Positions 22,075-33,490 of a stretch of DNA of 60,000 bases are shown here, piece after piece. The stretch's first letter is position 1; the number at the start of each line of letters is the position of its first letter. Under the pieces are notes generated by a model that saw only the letters and a program-made list of their open reading frames with translations, made no database searches and was not told the origin of the DNA. Made by a program: the position numbers and the translations under genes. The DNA comes from Takakia lepidozioides (taxonomy: Eukaryota > Streptophyta > Takakiopsida > Takakiales > Takakiaceae). The DNA is taken from the NCBI GenBank assembly GCA_030704615.1, contig CM060733.1, forward strand, positions 74,068,907-74,128,906, in the 5' to 3' direction.

Positions 22075-23527
22075 TGTCGCGGCCCTTTGCCTTGAGGGCA
22101 GGGGGTCGGGACACAAGAGGGGCTGCCCCTGTGGTGGGGGCAGTGGCAGCGATAGGTATGGGGGGCGGAAGCACCCTTGAGTGCCCAAGGCACTTAAGGA
22201 GGCGGAGGCGCTCACTAGGTGGAGCCCCGCACACCAGGTTGCGGTAGGGGTGGCTCCACAAGGGGTGGTGGTAGCTTAGCGGGACTTAGTGGAGGTGGCA
22301 TAGGACTCACCCTGGGGCGGAGACCTCGTGGTGGGAGTCGTGGGGAGTCTTGGGACTCATCGAGGTCCATAGGGGCCATGGTGGGTGGGCCAAGACTCAC
22401 CGCGACTCATCACCGGGAGTCGAGGGTGTTCGTGGTGGTTCGCCATAAAATGGCATGGTTGTTTGTGAAACCCCCGCGGACAGCTACAGAAGTATATATA
22501 GGAAGTAGTAACACCGAGAACGGTGCAAGCCCGTTTGTCGCGGCCCTTTGCCTTGAGGGCAGGGGGTCGGGACACATGAGGGCTGCCCTGTGGTGGGGGC
22601 AGAGGCAGCGATAGGTATGAGGGCTGAAGCACCCTTGAGTGCCCAAGGCACTCAGGGAAGTGGAGGCGCTCACTAGTGGAGCCCCGCACACCGGGTTGCG
22701 GTGGGGGTGGCTCCACAAGGGTGGTGGTAGCTTAGCGGGACTTAGTGGGGGTGGCATAGGACTCACCATGGGGGCGGACACCTCGTGGTGGGAGTCGTGG
22801 GAGTCGTGGGGACTCATCACGGTCCCATAGGGGCCGTGGTGAGTGGGCAAGACTCACCGCGACTCATCACCGGGAGTCGAGGGTTTTCGTGGTGGTTCGC
22901 CATAAAATGGCATGGCTGGTTGTGAAACCCCCGCGGACAGCTACAGAAGTGTATATAGGGAGTAGTAACCCCGAGAACGGTGCAAGCCCGTTGGTGACCA
23001 AAAACTAGTGAGTAAGCGAGCGAGCCAGAAAGCGACCAAAGAGTGGGGAGCTGTTCCGGACTGCCAACTACCAAAGGGAATTCCCGCTGGTTCCAAATCG
23101 GTGGAGGGTTCTTTGGAGAACAAAGGGGGACCGTTATGCCCCGGTGAGCAGCCAAAGCTCCAAGTTGGCCCGGCGGCGGCGGTTGGGAGTTAGGCGCGCG
23201 CATCAAAGCGAGTAACTATGACTTGACGGGGGAGCTTACCAAAGTGAGGTGCGCGACACTCTTGGTGACCAAAAACTAGTGAGTAAGCGAGCGAGCCGGA
23301 AAGTGACCAAAGAGTGGGGAGCTGTTCCGGACTGCCAACTACCAAAGGGAATTCCGCTAGTTCCAAATCGTTGGAGGGTTCTTTGGGAGATCAAGGGGGG
23401 ACCATTATGCCCCAGTGAGTAGCCGGAGCTCCAAGTTGGCCCGGCGGCCAGGTTGGGAGTTAGGCGCGCGCATCAAGCGAGTAACGATGACTTGAGGGGA
23501 GAGCTTACCAAAGTGAGGGGCGCGACA
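22075..23527 (+). repeat. 3' LTR of the complete copy, split by a nested LTR
   Basis: The outer LTR is present as 22,075-22,535 and 23,259-23,527 (730 bp in total). It breaks after GCAAGCCCGTT and resumes at GGTGACCAAAAACTAG, exactly where the sequence is continuous in other LTRs. Confidence 0.9.
22536..23258 (+). mobile_element. Solo LTR nested in the 3' LTR
   Basis: A second full LTR (723 bp, TGTCGCGGCCC...GCGCGACA) of the same family sits inside the 3' LTR in the same orientation, with no internal region. Its flanks CCGTT and CTCTT could be a decayed 5-bp target duplication. It probably arose by self-insertion followed by LTR-LTR recombination. Confidence 0.85.
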
Positions 23528-23886
23528 GCATACCTCTCTGTTGGCAGTGGCCGCCTGTCGGTTTCCAGACTCCTTTGTGGATGCTGTGGGCAACGACTGA
23601 TTTGGAAAGGGAATGGGCATTCCCACGGCTCGGTACAGGATGGTGTTTGATGGGGGTACGTGCCATTCGATTCCGCAACCTCCGTCGTTACCTAGCACGA
23701 CAATGGTCTCGTCAACCTGTCCAGGAACATCCTTCCTTTCTTCTTCCAAATAAACTGTGCCCGGTTTGAGCTTGAATTTGGAACAAAGGTAAGTTTCAGT
23801 CACTTTGCAAAGTCCTCCCTTGTTTGGGATCCAGGCTCTCCCAAGTTGCGGAGGACAGCAAACTATAGCGTAGGAATTCGAGCCAT
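23528..23886 (-). pseudogene. Transposase copy C1, 5' part
   Basis: This is the reverse-strand N-terminal part (CRVTETYL-like block, KPGTVYLEEERKDVPGQVDE, CGIEWHVPPS) homologous to 11,012-11,370. The ATG equivalent at 23,886 is followed by a 1-nt deletion, so the start is out of frame. It continues across the chromovirus at 16,050. The right target-duplication copy GCATA is 23,528-23,532. Confidence 0.8.
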
Positions 23887-24269
23887 CGAAAGACCGCACG
23901 AAGTTGGCCAGTGCGAGGTTCAGTATAGCGACAGACCAAGGCTCACAGGCACCATATAAGTGGATCTGCGGAGTCCATCGACGATTGGAAGTTGCACATT
24001 GAAGTGGAAAGTATTGTTTCAAGCTACATGCATGAAGGTGGGAGGTGAGATTCCATAGCCAGTAAGTATGACAATGATGGCCGATTCGGCGACGAAAACA
24101 TCTCCTGACAGTTTCTCCTGAGGGTGGATTCCAGCAGTATTCTCGGTGCAGACATGAACGTTCGCACTGACAAGTGCCAGGGCTGTTAGTTAAAACGGTC
24201 AGACAACCAAGTTGTGCTCATTAAGACAGGCCGCAATTGTGTTGTTTCGGAACAATGCAACCCATTGAG
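23887..24269 (-). promoter_or_regulatory. 5' flank of transposase C1
   Basis: Conserved with 10,621-11,011 in reverse and ends at the first palindromes. It probably holds the promoter and leader. No gene. Confidence 0.45.
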
Positions 24270-24836
24270 GTTCCGCATGCGGAAATGAGGTTCCGCATTT
24301 CCGTCCGGAGTGATACTTTCGATTGCTGTTGGACGGAAATACGACGCCGCATTTCCGTTTTACATCTTAATCATGCACCAGTGCGACGGAAATGCGGCAC
24401 GGAGTTTCCATCCGGGGGAAACCTTTAAATTCTCCAGAACGGAAATGCGGTGCCGCATTTCCGTTCTGATTGACAATCATGAACCACGGGAACTGAAACG
24501 CGGCACCGCATTTCCGTCCGAGTTGCACCTTCCGACATACCAGAACGGAAATGCGGCGCTGCATTTCCGTTTTCTATCTCAGGCATGGAGCGGAGGGACG
24601 GAAATTTTGCACCGCATTTCCGTCTGTTTGAGACCTTCATACTCTCCAGAACGGAAATGCGGAACCGCATTTCTGTCCGAGTCGCACCTTCCGACATTCC
24701 AGAACGGAAATGCGGCGCCGCATTTCCGTTTTGTATATGAGGCATGGAGCTGTGGGACGGAAATGCGGCACCGTATTTCCGTCCAGGTGAGACCTTCATA
24801 CTTTCCCGAACGGAAATGCGGCACGACATTTCCGTT
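24270..24836. repeat. Short ATGCGG palindrome array (C1)
   Basis: About eleven palindromes of the AAATGCGGNNCCGCATTT type lie at about 53-bp spacing, with the same spacer types as the large array but in reverse orientation. The array lies on the 5' side of transposase C1, as in element A. Confidence 0.92.
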
Positions 24837-24848
24837 CATCAACTAAGA

Positions 24849-25121
24849 TCTCGCAAAGATTGAAAGCAATCAAAAATTCATTTGAACATCGAACGATGGG
24901 TTCACCCTTTCAATCAATTTCGATTGACCTGATACTCAACACGTACCTCTGCCAAGGTATGTCCAACACACTCGCAATGTTTGAAAGCAATCAAAAATCA
25001 TTTGAACATCGAACGATGGGTTCACCCTTTCAATCAATTTTGATTGACTTCATACTTGAGAGGAGCATGTGACAAGGTATGTCCAACACATTCGCAAAGA
25101 CTGAAAGCAATCAAAAATCAT
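24849..25121. repeat. 120-bp tandem repeat
   Basis: A unit beginning TGAAAGCAATCAAAAATCAT starts at 24,861, 24,982 and 25,102 (periods 121 and 120). The third copy is cut off by transposase C2 sequence. It is unrelated to the palindromes and marks the junction between the C1 array and the truncated 3' end of C2. Confidence 0.85.
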
Positions 25122-25123
25122 CG

Positions 25124-26661
25124 CTTGATGTGATCAAACATCACCCAAGCATTCGACAGGTTTCCAGTTGTCATGCGAGTGACCAAGTCGACTCCACTCC
25201 CAGGCCCACACGTCGACATTTTAAAAATGTAACAACGATCGGATTCGCTGCCTTGCCCTGGAAACCTGCTACCTTGGATGTAGTCATATCCAGTCATTCG
25301 TTTCACCTCCAGGATTGAGTGCATGTCCGACCCCCGGCCGAACTCCTGCTTGCAAGATACGATGTGATTCCGCACATTCAAACTACAAACGTGCGAGACC
25401 GACTCCAACAGGTCAAGCATCTCCTCTTTGTTCAAGGGCACTCGGTCTGAACCATCTTCAGACATGATTTTCCCAAGAGCAATCTTGTGGGCTGCCTTCA
25501 GCTGAATCTGCTTTGGTTTGGCTCTGGGGCTCAATTTCACCTCCTCTTTTATGATGTCGTGTGCTTCCTGTACAACCTCACGCATGTTGCCTCTCGCCAA
25601 GGGGTGGCAGTGGACCCCAACGTGTATGCAAGCTCTAGTCAAGTCCGGGAGCAAATGGATAACGTAATATTGCTTGGCTCTGCACATAGACATGCACGTC
25701 GGTGGTTCTTTGCAATGTGCGCACTTGAAAGTACCCGCAGGAGCTTGGCTGGAGACAATGAATGGATGATGCGTTGTGCCAGTCCAATCCGTCTCGTTTC
25801 TCCGCCCTCCTTTGGAAAGAAAGTGGAAGCAGGCGGAATTCAGGCACCTCAGCTTCCCCGCACAGAGGTCGTATCGTACACGAACACCATCAGCAATTTT
25901 CGAGCTACTGGTCTTCGTCACACACCATCCATGTCTGTTAACATCCCTGAGGCTTTGTTTGAGGAAGTGACAGGTGGAAACTCGAAGATGACATTGCCAT
26001 CGACTTCGGGAGGTAGATACGTTACCTTCCTGACCGGAAATTTGGCATAGTCGAGAGCAGCCAGCTCGGAGCGAGAACCATCGAGGTGATGTTGCCGTAG
26101 GAGCTGCACAATGGACCGGGTTGGAGTTATGCTCGAGAGTACATGCGTAGCACCTGCAGAGACGTCCATGTCGGATTTGAACGACCGTGTGGAGGACATG
26201 GGGACCTCAATGCACTCATCTTCATCGTCGGAAATGTCGAATACGTCCACACGAGAAGCTATGGAGGGTCTTCACGGTCCAGGTCGGGAATGATTATCGT
26301 TGCATACCTCTCTGTTGGCAGTGGCCGCCTGTCGGTTTCCGGACTCCTTTGTGGATGGTGTGGGCAGCGACTGATTCGGAAAGGGAATGGGCATTCCCAC
26401 AGCTCGGTACAGGATGGTGTCTGATGGGGGTACGTGCCATTCGATTCCGCAACCTCCGTCGTTACCTAGCACGACAATGGTCTCGTCAACCTGTCCAGGA
26501 ACATCCTTCCTTTCTTCTTCCAAATAAATTGTGCCCGGTTTGATCTTGAATTTAGAACAAAGGTAAGTTTCGGTCACTCTGCAAAGTCCTCCCTCGTTTG
26601 GGATCCAGGCTCTCCCAAGTTGCGGAGGACAGCAAACTATAGCGTAGGAATTCGGGGCCAT
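25124..26661 (-). pseudogene. Transposase copy C2, 3'-truncated
   Basis: The start MAPNSYAIV at 26,661 is intact. The N-terminal half reads as in copy A, with a TGA at 26,274-26,272 where copy A has TCA (Ser). A deletion near 25,920 removes the HDGHP part and shifts the frame. From MTKTSSSKIADG onward one long frame runs through GGRRNETDWTG, CAHC, MCRAKQYYV, CIHVGVHCHPLARGNMRE and RCYIFKMSTCGPGSGVDLVT, and stops at WVMFDHI. The second half of the DDE core is missing. Confidence 0.82.
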
Positions 26662-27040
26662 CGAACACCGCATGAAGTTGGCAAGCGCGAGGTTCAGTAT
26701 AGCGACAGACGAAGGCTCACAGGCACCATGCGGAGTCCATCGACGATTGGAAGTCGCACATTGAAGTGGAAAGTATAGTTTCAAGCTACATGCATGAAGG
26801 TGGGAGGTGTGATTCCATAGCCAGTAAGTTAGACAATGATGGCCGAATCGGCGACGAAATAACATCTCCGACAGTTTCTCCTGAGGGTGGATCCAGCAGT
26901 ATTCGCGGTACAGACAGGAGCGTTCGCACTGACAAGTGCCAGGACTGTTAGTTAAAACGGTCAGACAACCTAGTTGTGCTCATCAAGACTGGCCGCAATT
27001 CTCTTGTTTCGGAACAATGCAACCCATTCAGGTTCAGCAT
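26662..27040 (-). promoter_or_regulatory. 5' flank of transposase C2
   Basis: A conserved leader/promoter stretch shared with copies A and C1. It ends in the array that separates C2 from methyltransferase gene C. No gene. Confidence 0.45.
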
Positions 27041-28690
27041 GCGGAAATGAGGTTTCAGATTTCCGTCCGGAGTGATTCTTTCGATAGCTGCTGCACGGAA
27101 ATACGGCGCCGTATTTCCGTATTGCATCTTGGTCATGCACCAAAGCGACGGAAATGCGGCACCGAGTTTCCGTCCGGGGGAAACCTTTACACTCTCTAGA
27201 ACGGAAATGCGGTAACGCATTTCCATCCAGCAAGCACGGTATGTGAAAGTGGAATGGAAATGCGGTACCGCATTTCCGTTCTGATTGAGAATCATGAACA
27301 AAAGGAACAGAAATGCGGCACCGCATTTCCGCCCGGGTGAGACCTTAACACTCTCCAGAACGGAAATGCGGTAACGCATTTCCATCCAGCAAGCACGGTA
27401 TGTGAAGGTGGAACGGAAATGCGGTACCGCATTTCCGTTCTGACTGAGAATCATGAACAAAGGGAACAGAAATGCGGCACCGCATTTCCGTCCGAGTCGC
27501 ACTTTCCGACATTCCAGAACGGAAATGCGGCACCGCATTTCCGCCCCGGTGAGACCTTAACACTCTCCAGAACGGAAATGCGGTAACGCATTTCCATCCA
27601 GCAAGCACGGTATGTGAAGGTGCAACGGAAATGCGGTACCACATTTCCGTTCTGATTGAGAATTATGAACAACGGGAACAGAAATGCGGCACCGCATTTC
27701 CGTCCGAGTGGCACTTTCCGACATTCCAGAACGGAAATGCGGAGCCGCATTTCCGATTTGTATCTGATGCATGGAGCCCAGTGCAATTCCGATCGCTTGA
27801 GACAGCGCAATTCCGACCGCTTCAGACATTCATACTATCCAGAACGGAAATGCGGTACCGCATTTCCGTTCTGACTGTAGATCGTGAACCATCGGAACTG
27901 AAATGCGGCAGTGCATTTCCATCCGAGTCGCACCTCCCTCACAAGCTAGAACGGAAATGCGGCACCGCATTTCCACCAGGGTGAGACCTTCATACTCTCC
28001 AGAACGGAAATGCGGTACCGCATTTCCGTTCTGACTGTAAATCGTGAACCATCGGAACTGGAATGGGGCAGCGCATTTCCATCCGAGTCGCACCTTCCTC
28101 ACAAGCTAGAACGGAAATGCGGCACCGCATTTTCGCCCGGGTGAGACCTTCATACTCTCCAGAACGGAAATGCGGTACCGCATTTCCGTTCTTACGAAAA
28201 ATCGTGAAACATCGGAACTGAAATGCGGTACAGCAATTCCGTCGGAGTCGCACCTTCCGACATTCCAAAACGGAAATGCGGCGCCGCATTTCCTTTTTGT
28301 ATGTGAGGCATAGAGCTTTGGAACGAAAATGCGGCACCGCATTTCCACCAGGGTCAGACCTTTATACTGTACAGAACGGAAATGCGGTACCGCATTTCCT
28401 TTCAGATTGAAAATCATGAACCACGGGAACTGAATTGTTGTGCCGCATTTCCGTCCGAATCGCACGTTTGGACATTCCTGAACGGAAATGCGGTGCCGCA
28501 TTTCCCTTTTGTATCTCATACATTGAGCTGTGGGACGGAAATGCGGCACCGTATTTCCGTTCAACAACTAAGGTATGTGAAGGTGGAACGGAAATGCGGT
28601 GCCGCATTTTCTTCCAACAAGCACGGATGTGTAACTTCGTGATGGTACTTAACGGAAATGCGGCGCCGCATTCGCATTTTCACTCCAACT
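27041..28690. repeat. ATGCGG palindrome array between divergent genes C
   Basis: About 30 palindromes AAATGCGGNNCCGCATTT, mostly about 53 bp apart, with spacers such as CAGCAAGCACGGTATGTGAA that also appear at the edges of the large array. The array lies between transposase C2 (-) and the methyltransferase gene (+), with 2.3 kb between their start codons. Confidence 0.93.
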
Positions 28691-28998
28691 CCAAATTTGA
28701 ACACGTGGAGCATCGGAATTGCGGCACGTGTCTGCACTCTATCTGACTGAAGTGGCATGAGGCGGCGCGGCCTGACCGTTGGATAATGATGTTTGTTTTT
28801 CGGACGGCAGGCGTATCCTGAACGATTCGAATTTCGTAATGACGCAAAGTCCACGAGGAGACACTTTCCTCTAACCCTTTCGAACCCAAGTGCTGCATCA
28901 CCGCCGTTTCATCTGCTTTTGTCGTGTCTCCTCAGTCACCCCTCTCGTGCCCTTTCCATCTGCACTCTTTGCCCCTTTTCCCTGTCTCTGTTCTTCTT
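28691..28998 (+). promoter_or_regulatory. 5' flank of methyltransferase gene C
   Basis: 308 bp between the last palindrome and the ATG, similar to 2,205-2,537 in reverse. A pyrimidine-rich stretch (28,900-28,998) just upstream of the ATG is typical of a plant 5' leader. No clear TATA box. Confidence 0.5.
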
Positions 28999-30084
28999 AT
29001 GCTCGAACTTGAGAGGGAGGGAGTGCGTGCACCAGAGAAGAGACATCGTCGCAAGCTTCGAAAATTGTACTTCGGACGTAGGCCAATGCCGAAGGGGAGG
29101 AAGCAGATGCATCTACAGGAGGAGATTGCCATCTTGCAGCATCAGGCCAGGCAGGCAACCCAGCCACCAGTGAGAGCTCCGTGCTATCGGGATTCGCCAG
29201 CTGATCGAGCACCGAAACCCGCCTCATTTTTCTTCTGCAATTCTTAGACTGTATGCTAGGAGACTTGACTGCAGAAGATGTTTGCATGCCTAACCGGAAA
29301 GGTGGACGTGCTGGAGGGATCGCAGGAATCCGAAGAGCCGCAGGCAGAGTCCGTGGAGCTAGCTGCAGCACGCACACCCAGCCGATCCGCGAGCACGGGT
29401 CTTCCTGCCGGTCCTAGCCCTGTGCGTTTCAAGGACGCGGCTTCCAAGGGCAAGTCCTTGCAGTTCAAAGCCCCAAAGAGCGACTCGCCTTCAAAGGTCA
29501 TGGAGAATCGCCAGCAGGGGTCTAGCCCTTCTCCAGCAAAGACGAAGAAGAAGCAGCCCGTCCTTCAACTTGTTTCTGAACCGGACCAGGCCGTTTCCCC
29601 CCCACCCAGGCAAATGAAGCAGATTCAATTGCAGTAGACACCTTCACCTGCAAGAATGAGGAAGCACAAGGCAATCAGGGGGAGGGCAGAGCAGTCTCCC
29701 AAACCGATTCCACGAGCTAAAGCCCAGTTCTTGCTTGATTTCCAACCTACTGCAGCAAAGCCAATGGGATCAACCGGAGATCTGGTACCGGAGGAGGGTG
29801 CTGCCTCTCAACGTTCTCAGCAAGACCTGACCACAGTTGAGGAAGACCTGACCACTGAAGGCCTGGAGGAGGCCTCTTCAATTGCACAATTGTCCGCAAA
29901 GATTCCCCAGAGTGCAGCTCCAGTTGGGGATGCTCAAGCTGCTCAGCCCCTGCCGCCGCCAGCAGAAATGTCTCCGGAGGAATTCCAAAGTGCAGCGGAT
30001 ACAATGTTGGTGGAGACACATAGTAGCATTGGCAGAGTTCTGGGCAGCAGGGTATTCCAGCGGACTTTTCGAATCCCACTCTGT

Positions 30085-30660
30085 CGCATGGTCTCCCTTC
30101 CCATCGTCAGGCAGGCACTTCCCGGAGATGTGGATAAGCTCAAGTTCGCATTTCGAGAAGGGTACCGTCTAGGTTCGCCAGCCTTCTACGTTTCCCTTGA
30201 GAATGAGGACGGCAAATCTCGTGGACCCACTGCGGAGGAATTGTCAACATGGGATACCCACTGGCACACTCGCAACGACGAATTCGAGGCAACACTGAAG
30301 GGTGATCCCGACTTCGGCCATATGTCGGGTAAAATGTTCTTTGTGTGGGACGGGAATCACCGACTTCTCGCCTGGTGGGAGTACATCAAGCAGAACCATG
30401 CCAAGCACATTGGCTGGCATTACATGGTGGAGTGTGTCATCCTCAAGGTGAAGGCGGCAGACTCCTCCCTGCTCAAGAATGCCATGGCGGACCTCAACTC
30501 GTAAGATACTCATACCCTCCCATGCACGTTCGAAATGCGGTGCCGCATTTTGGTTTCCAATCTGTTTTGTTTCCGTGCTTTCGTGGACTGAACTGAAGAG
30601 TGTGCCTTGCAGGGTCACTGAAAATGCGTACGTGCATACCCACATGGCACATATGCTGTA
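30085..30660 (+). other. ParB-like (ParB/Srx-type) domain within gene C
   Basis: It reads LPIVRQALPGDVDKLKFAF, then REGYRLGSPAFYVSLEN, then KMFFVWDGNHRLLAWWEYI. The DGNHRLLAW block corresponds to the (D/G)xxHRxxA motif of ParB N-terminal/sulfiredoxin-like domains, and the preceding 'L..af.eGY..gsPafyVs' has the usual spacing. In bacteria such domains bind parS-like sites or nucleotides and are often found next to DNA methylases. A structural comparison has not been done, so this is a motif-level call. Confidence 0.55.
30533..30550. repeat. Intronic palindrome, intron 2 of gene C
   Basis: AAATGCGGTGCCGCATTT, identical to the array core, lies within the intron at 30,501-30,612 of the methyltransferase gene. 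Confidence 0.9.
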
Positions 30661-31741
30661 CAGGGTGAGGAAAACTGGTCTCACTGATCCGCACATGTTC
30701 GCGGAAATGTTGGAGCCCGAGCTCATTCAGAAAGCCGTGGCAAAAACTAACCGGACATGGTATCGTCTCACTATGGATGGAATGGTGGAGGTCATATACA
30801 AAGTAAGTCGTCCTTCCATTTCCCTCTACTCATCCTTCCTCAATTTCCGGTAATCTTTCCACATGAATCGAATGTAACGCTTCTGCATGTTTTTGTTGGC
30901 AGTCAAACATCAAGCTGGATTTGGCCCATGCCAAACGCTTCTTCATGGAAAGTGAGGGGCAGGTCAAAACGTTGCAGTCATTGACTGAGCACTTGAAGGA
31001 AGACGGGGTCAAGTCCAGAACGAAATACAAGTCAAAGCTTGTGAAGCTGGTGGCCATTGCAGATCCGGCACTTGGAAAGGACTTCATCCCCGAGATTGCA
31101 AAACACTATTCTCGGGCCATGCAGCCGACCATGCAGTTGGAGAAACTGCATCACCTCTCAACGGCATGTGTTGAAGCGAAAGAGAAGGTGGTGTTTCAAT
31201 TCACTGAAGTTCCTTCCTAGCAATAGCCACTCTTCTTCCTGCTCCTGACATTGGATCGGAAATGGCAGACACGGTGGCTATCGATCTGGAATGCATCGGA
31301 GAGTATAAGGACAATGTGGTCTTTTCCACTCAAAGTTTCCGACCCTGCAGTGGATGTGTGGCTCAACCGCATGACTTGGTGGTTCCAGGTAATTCAAGGT
31401 ACTTCCCCAGATTTGCTTTTCTGAAATGAATTCTTTGAACTGCTACGTGACAATGCATGTGGGAATCGCAGGTAATGACGAATGCGAAGGAGCAAGTCGT
31501 TATGCATACAAATTTGTTCGGCTTGTACGTCAAATGGGATGGAACACAGACATTGGAAGACTACGTGACACGTTTCAGATGTGCTTACAAGGACAACCTC
31601 TTCGCCAGGGAGCTGCAGACAGCAAGAAGGAGCGTGGAGTTTACACATCAGGAGGGAGCGGGAAAAGCTGCAATGCGAATTGTTTATAGGTGAAGCCCAG
31701 CTGTCCTTGTATGCAAAGCCTGGTAATGAGGTTTGTCTGGG

Positions 31742-31758
31742 AAATGCGGCACCGCATT
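31742..31758. repeat. Intronic palindrome, intron 5 of gene C
   Basis: AAATGCGGCACCGCATT lies within the intron at 31,690-31,835, with the same core as the arrays. Confidence 0.88.
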
Positions 31759-32639
31759 CGCATTTTATGTTTTCGGTTGCACTCTGTGAGTACGTTGGTC
31801 TCAACTTTTGCTCACGCATGCTGACTGCCCTGCAGGTATATGAAATACGTGCTTCTTCAGACAGGGGCCCTGGCTCAAGAGCCCCCGTTCTTCATGGATT
31901 GGACCGTGGCGGGCCCAAGCTGTGTCTACACACCCGAGATGCAGAAACAATGGCATGCCGCGCATCTGGTTGGATGCCCGTGGTACCTGGACATGTCTGG
32001 CGGAATTGTTGACGAGTCTGAGAAAGATCTGCACGCGAAAGCAGAAGAGAAGAGAAAGGAAAGACGTGTCCCTGCTCGGCCAGAGTCGGCAAAGGAAGCT
32101 GCTGCTCTGGAACAATCTAGAAAGGCAGCTGAAATGGCACAGAAGACGGTGGATGCAGCTGTGCAGGCTCAACAGAAGGGGTCGAAGAAGCGGACTCGGC
32201 AGCAAGGAGCAGCAGTTGTGACACCCAAGAAAACGAAGAAGCAGAAACAGATAGTGCAGGTAGAGGGTGAGGAAGAGGACTCCGATGGAGACTTTGCAAC
32301 CAGCCCACCCCCCGAGACGGAGCCAAAATCCCCTGTGCCCACCGTTGTCACGAGAGGGATGAGAACTGGCTCGGCAAAGAAGACACTCTTCAACCCCCCG
32401 GGGGGGCACCCTTTCGAGCCGGTGGAAATGAAGAGGCCAAAAGTGGATCCCGATACAGTAGTCCAGTGTGTCAATGAGAGTTTCTTGGCGGCTTTGGATG
32501 GATGGGCAGCCAAGTTGGCATACATGAAGACCATGGAGGGTCTGAAGGGCAGAGCACTGAAGAAGGCGGCTGCCAAAGAGCCTTCCGACACCCCCGGGTT
32601 TCTGAAGATGGTCTCGTTCCTTGAGAGGGTGTGTGCAGA

Positions 32640-33490
32640 CAAGGATTGCAGGAGGGGTGGAAATGCCACTGATTGGTCTTGCGATATGATCATCTTGGAT
32701 ATTCCAGACGGAGAGCCTGTGGAAGGACTGCAAGCTTTGCCATCTTGGAACAGGTACTCCGAGGACTTTTGAAAGAAAGGATTCGGGCTCGCCCGCATGG
32801 TGTTGGACGACAGAGGCTGTGTGGTTGTCCTGGCGAGCAGAGGCAAAAACACGCAGACAGGAATTGCGAAGTGGACCCGCAAGAGCGCCGTCCCAATTCT
32901 GAAGAAGAAGTGGACGTGCATCAACACATTGGGCCTTCGGTCGGAAGGGAAGAAGGTAATTACGACCTTGGCACTCGTCCTTTCATTTTCTTAGGAGTCT
33001 TGAAATGCGGTGCCGCATTCGATTTCTAATCGTCCCCCACTGTGTATGCAGACGAAGCAGTTTGATGCATACTGCTTTGTGAAGGAGAACTCCACCTTTG
33101 CTTTCCGGAAGGAGGGATTGTTGGTTGACCCGAACTGGGACCCCATCGATTACGACGTCTTGTTCAACAACGTTCCCACAGAACTTCTCCCTCATAGCCT
33201 CACTTCAACTAAACCCCTGCGGTATTCACGCACTCGGAGCCCTGCCTTCATTCAGACAATTATGGAGACATGCACTGACGTGGAGGGCACAGTGCTCGAC
33301 CTCATCTGTGGGACAGGTATGCAGAATCTTGTTGTATGCTTTTCTGCAAACTCTCGTTATGCTTTCATTCGCAACATCTGAAGGGCCATGTCATAATGTG
33401 TGGATGGCATTGTAAAAGGTGCCTCAATGTGGGCTGGGCGGTTTTCCGACCGGCACCTCTTTGCCTACGAGGAGGACACAGGCGTCTGGG
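32640..33490 (+). other. Beta-class N4/N6 DNA-methyltransferase domain within gene C
   Basis: The order matches the N6_N4_Mtase fold with circularly permuted motifs. First comes CDMIILDIPDGEPVEG in the motif IV position, but with DIPD instead of the usual DPPY/SPPF. Next is the strand MVLDDRGCVVVLAS. Then QFDAYCFVKEN is followed by TRSPAFIQTIMETC (motif X) and GTVLDLICGTGAS (motif I, SAM-binding Gly loop), ending FAYEED. Motif I is split by the intron at 33,317-33,418. The altered motif IV is also present in copy F, so it is a family trait, not decay. Confidence 0.65.
33003..33019. repeat. Intronic palindrome, intron 6 of gene C
   Basis: AAATGCGGTGCCGCATT lies in the intron at 32,956-33,051. 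It is conserved at the same intron position in copies D1 (53,624-53,640) and D2 (54,468-54,484). Confidence 0.92.

Larger units (their letters stand above)
16051..23527 (+). mobile_element. Complete Ty3/gypsy chromovirus
   Basis: The order is 5' LTR, primer-binding site, gag with CCHC knuckle, protease, reverse transcriptase, RNase H, integrase, chromodomain, 3' noncoding region and 3' LTR. That order and the C-terminal chromodomain define a chromovirus. It is 7,477 bp including a 723-bp LTR nested in its 3' LTR. It inserted into transposase C1 and made an exact 5-bp duplication. The coding part is inactive: several frameshifts, a stop in RT, a changed protease active site and a changed integrase Glu. 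Confidence 0.95.

Noticed and set aside
29245-29247. In-frame TAG between the first two parts of the methyltransferase gene read as a nonsense mutation.
   Set aside because: The same stop is present in copies A and C and is removed by a GT-AG intron (29,170-29,274) that keeps the frame.
31801-32733. A 310-codon reverse-strand ORF opposite methyltransferase exon 6, repeated at 52.5-53.4 kb.
   Set aside because: It is the antisense shadow of the forward exon. The forward frame carries the methyltransferase motifs and conserved splice sites.
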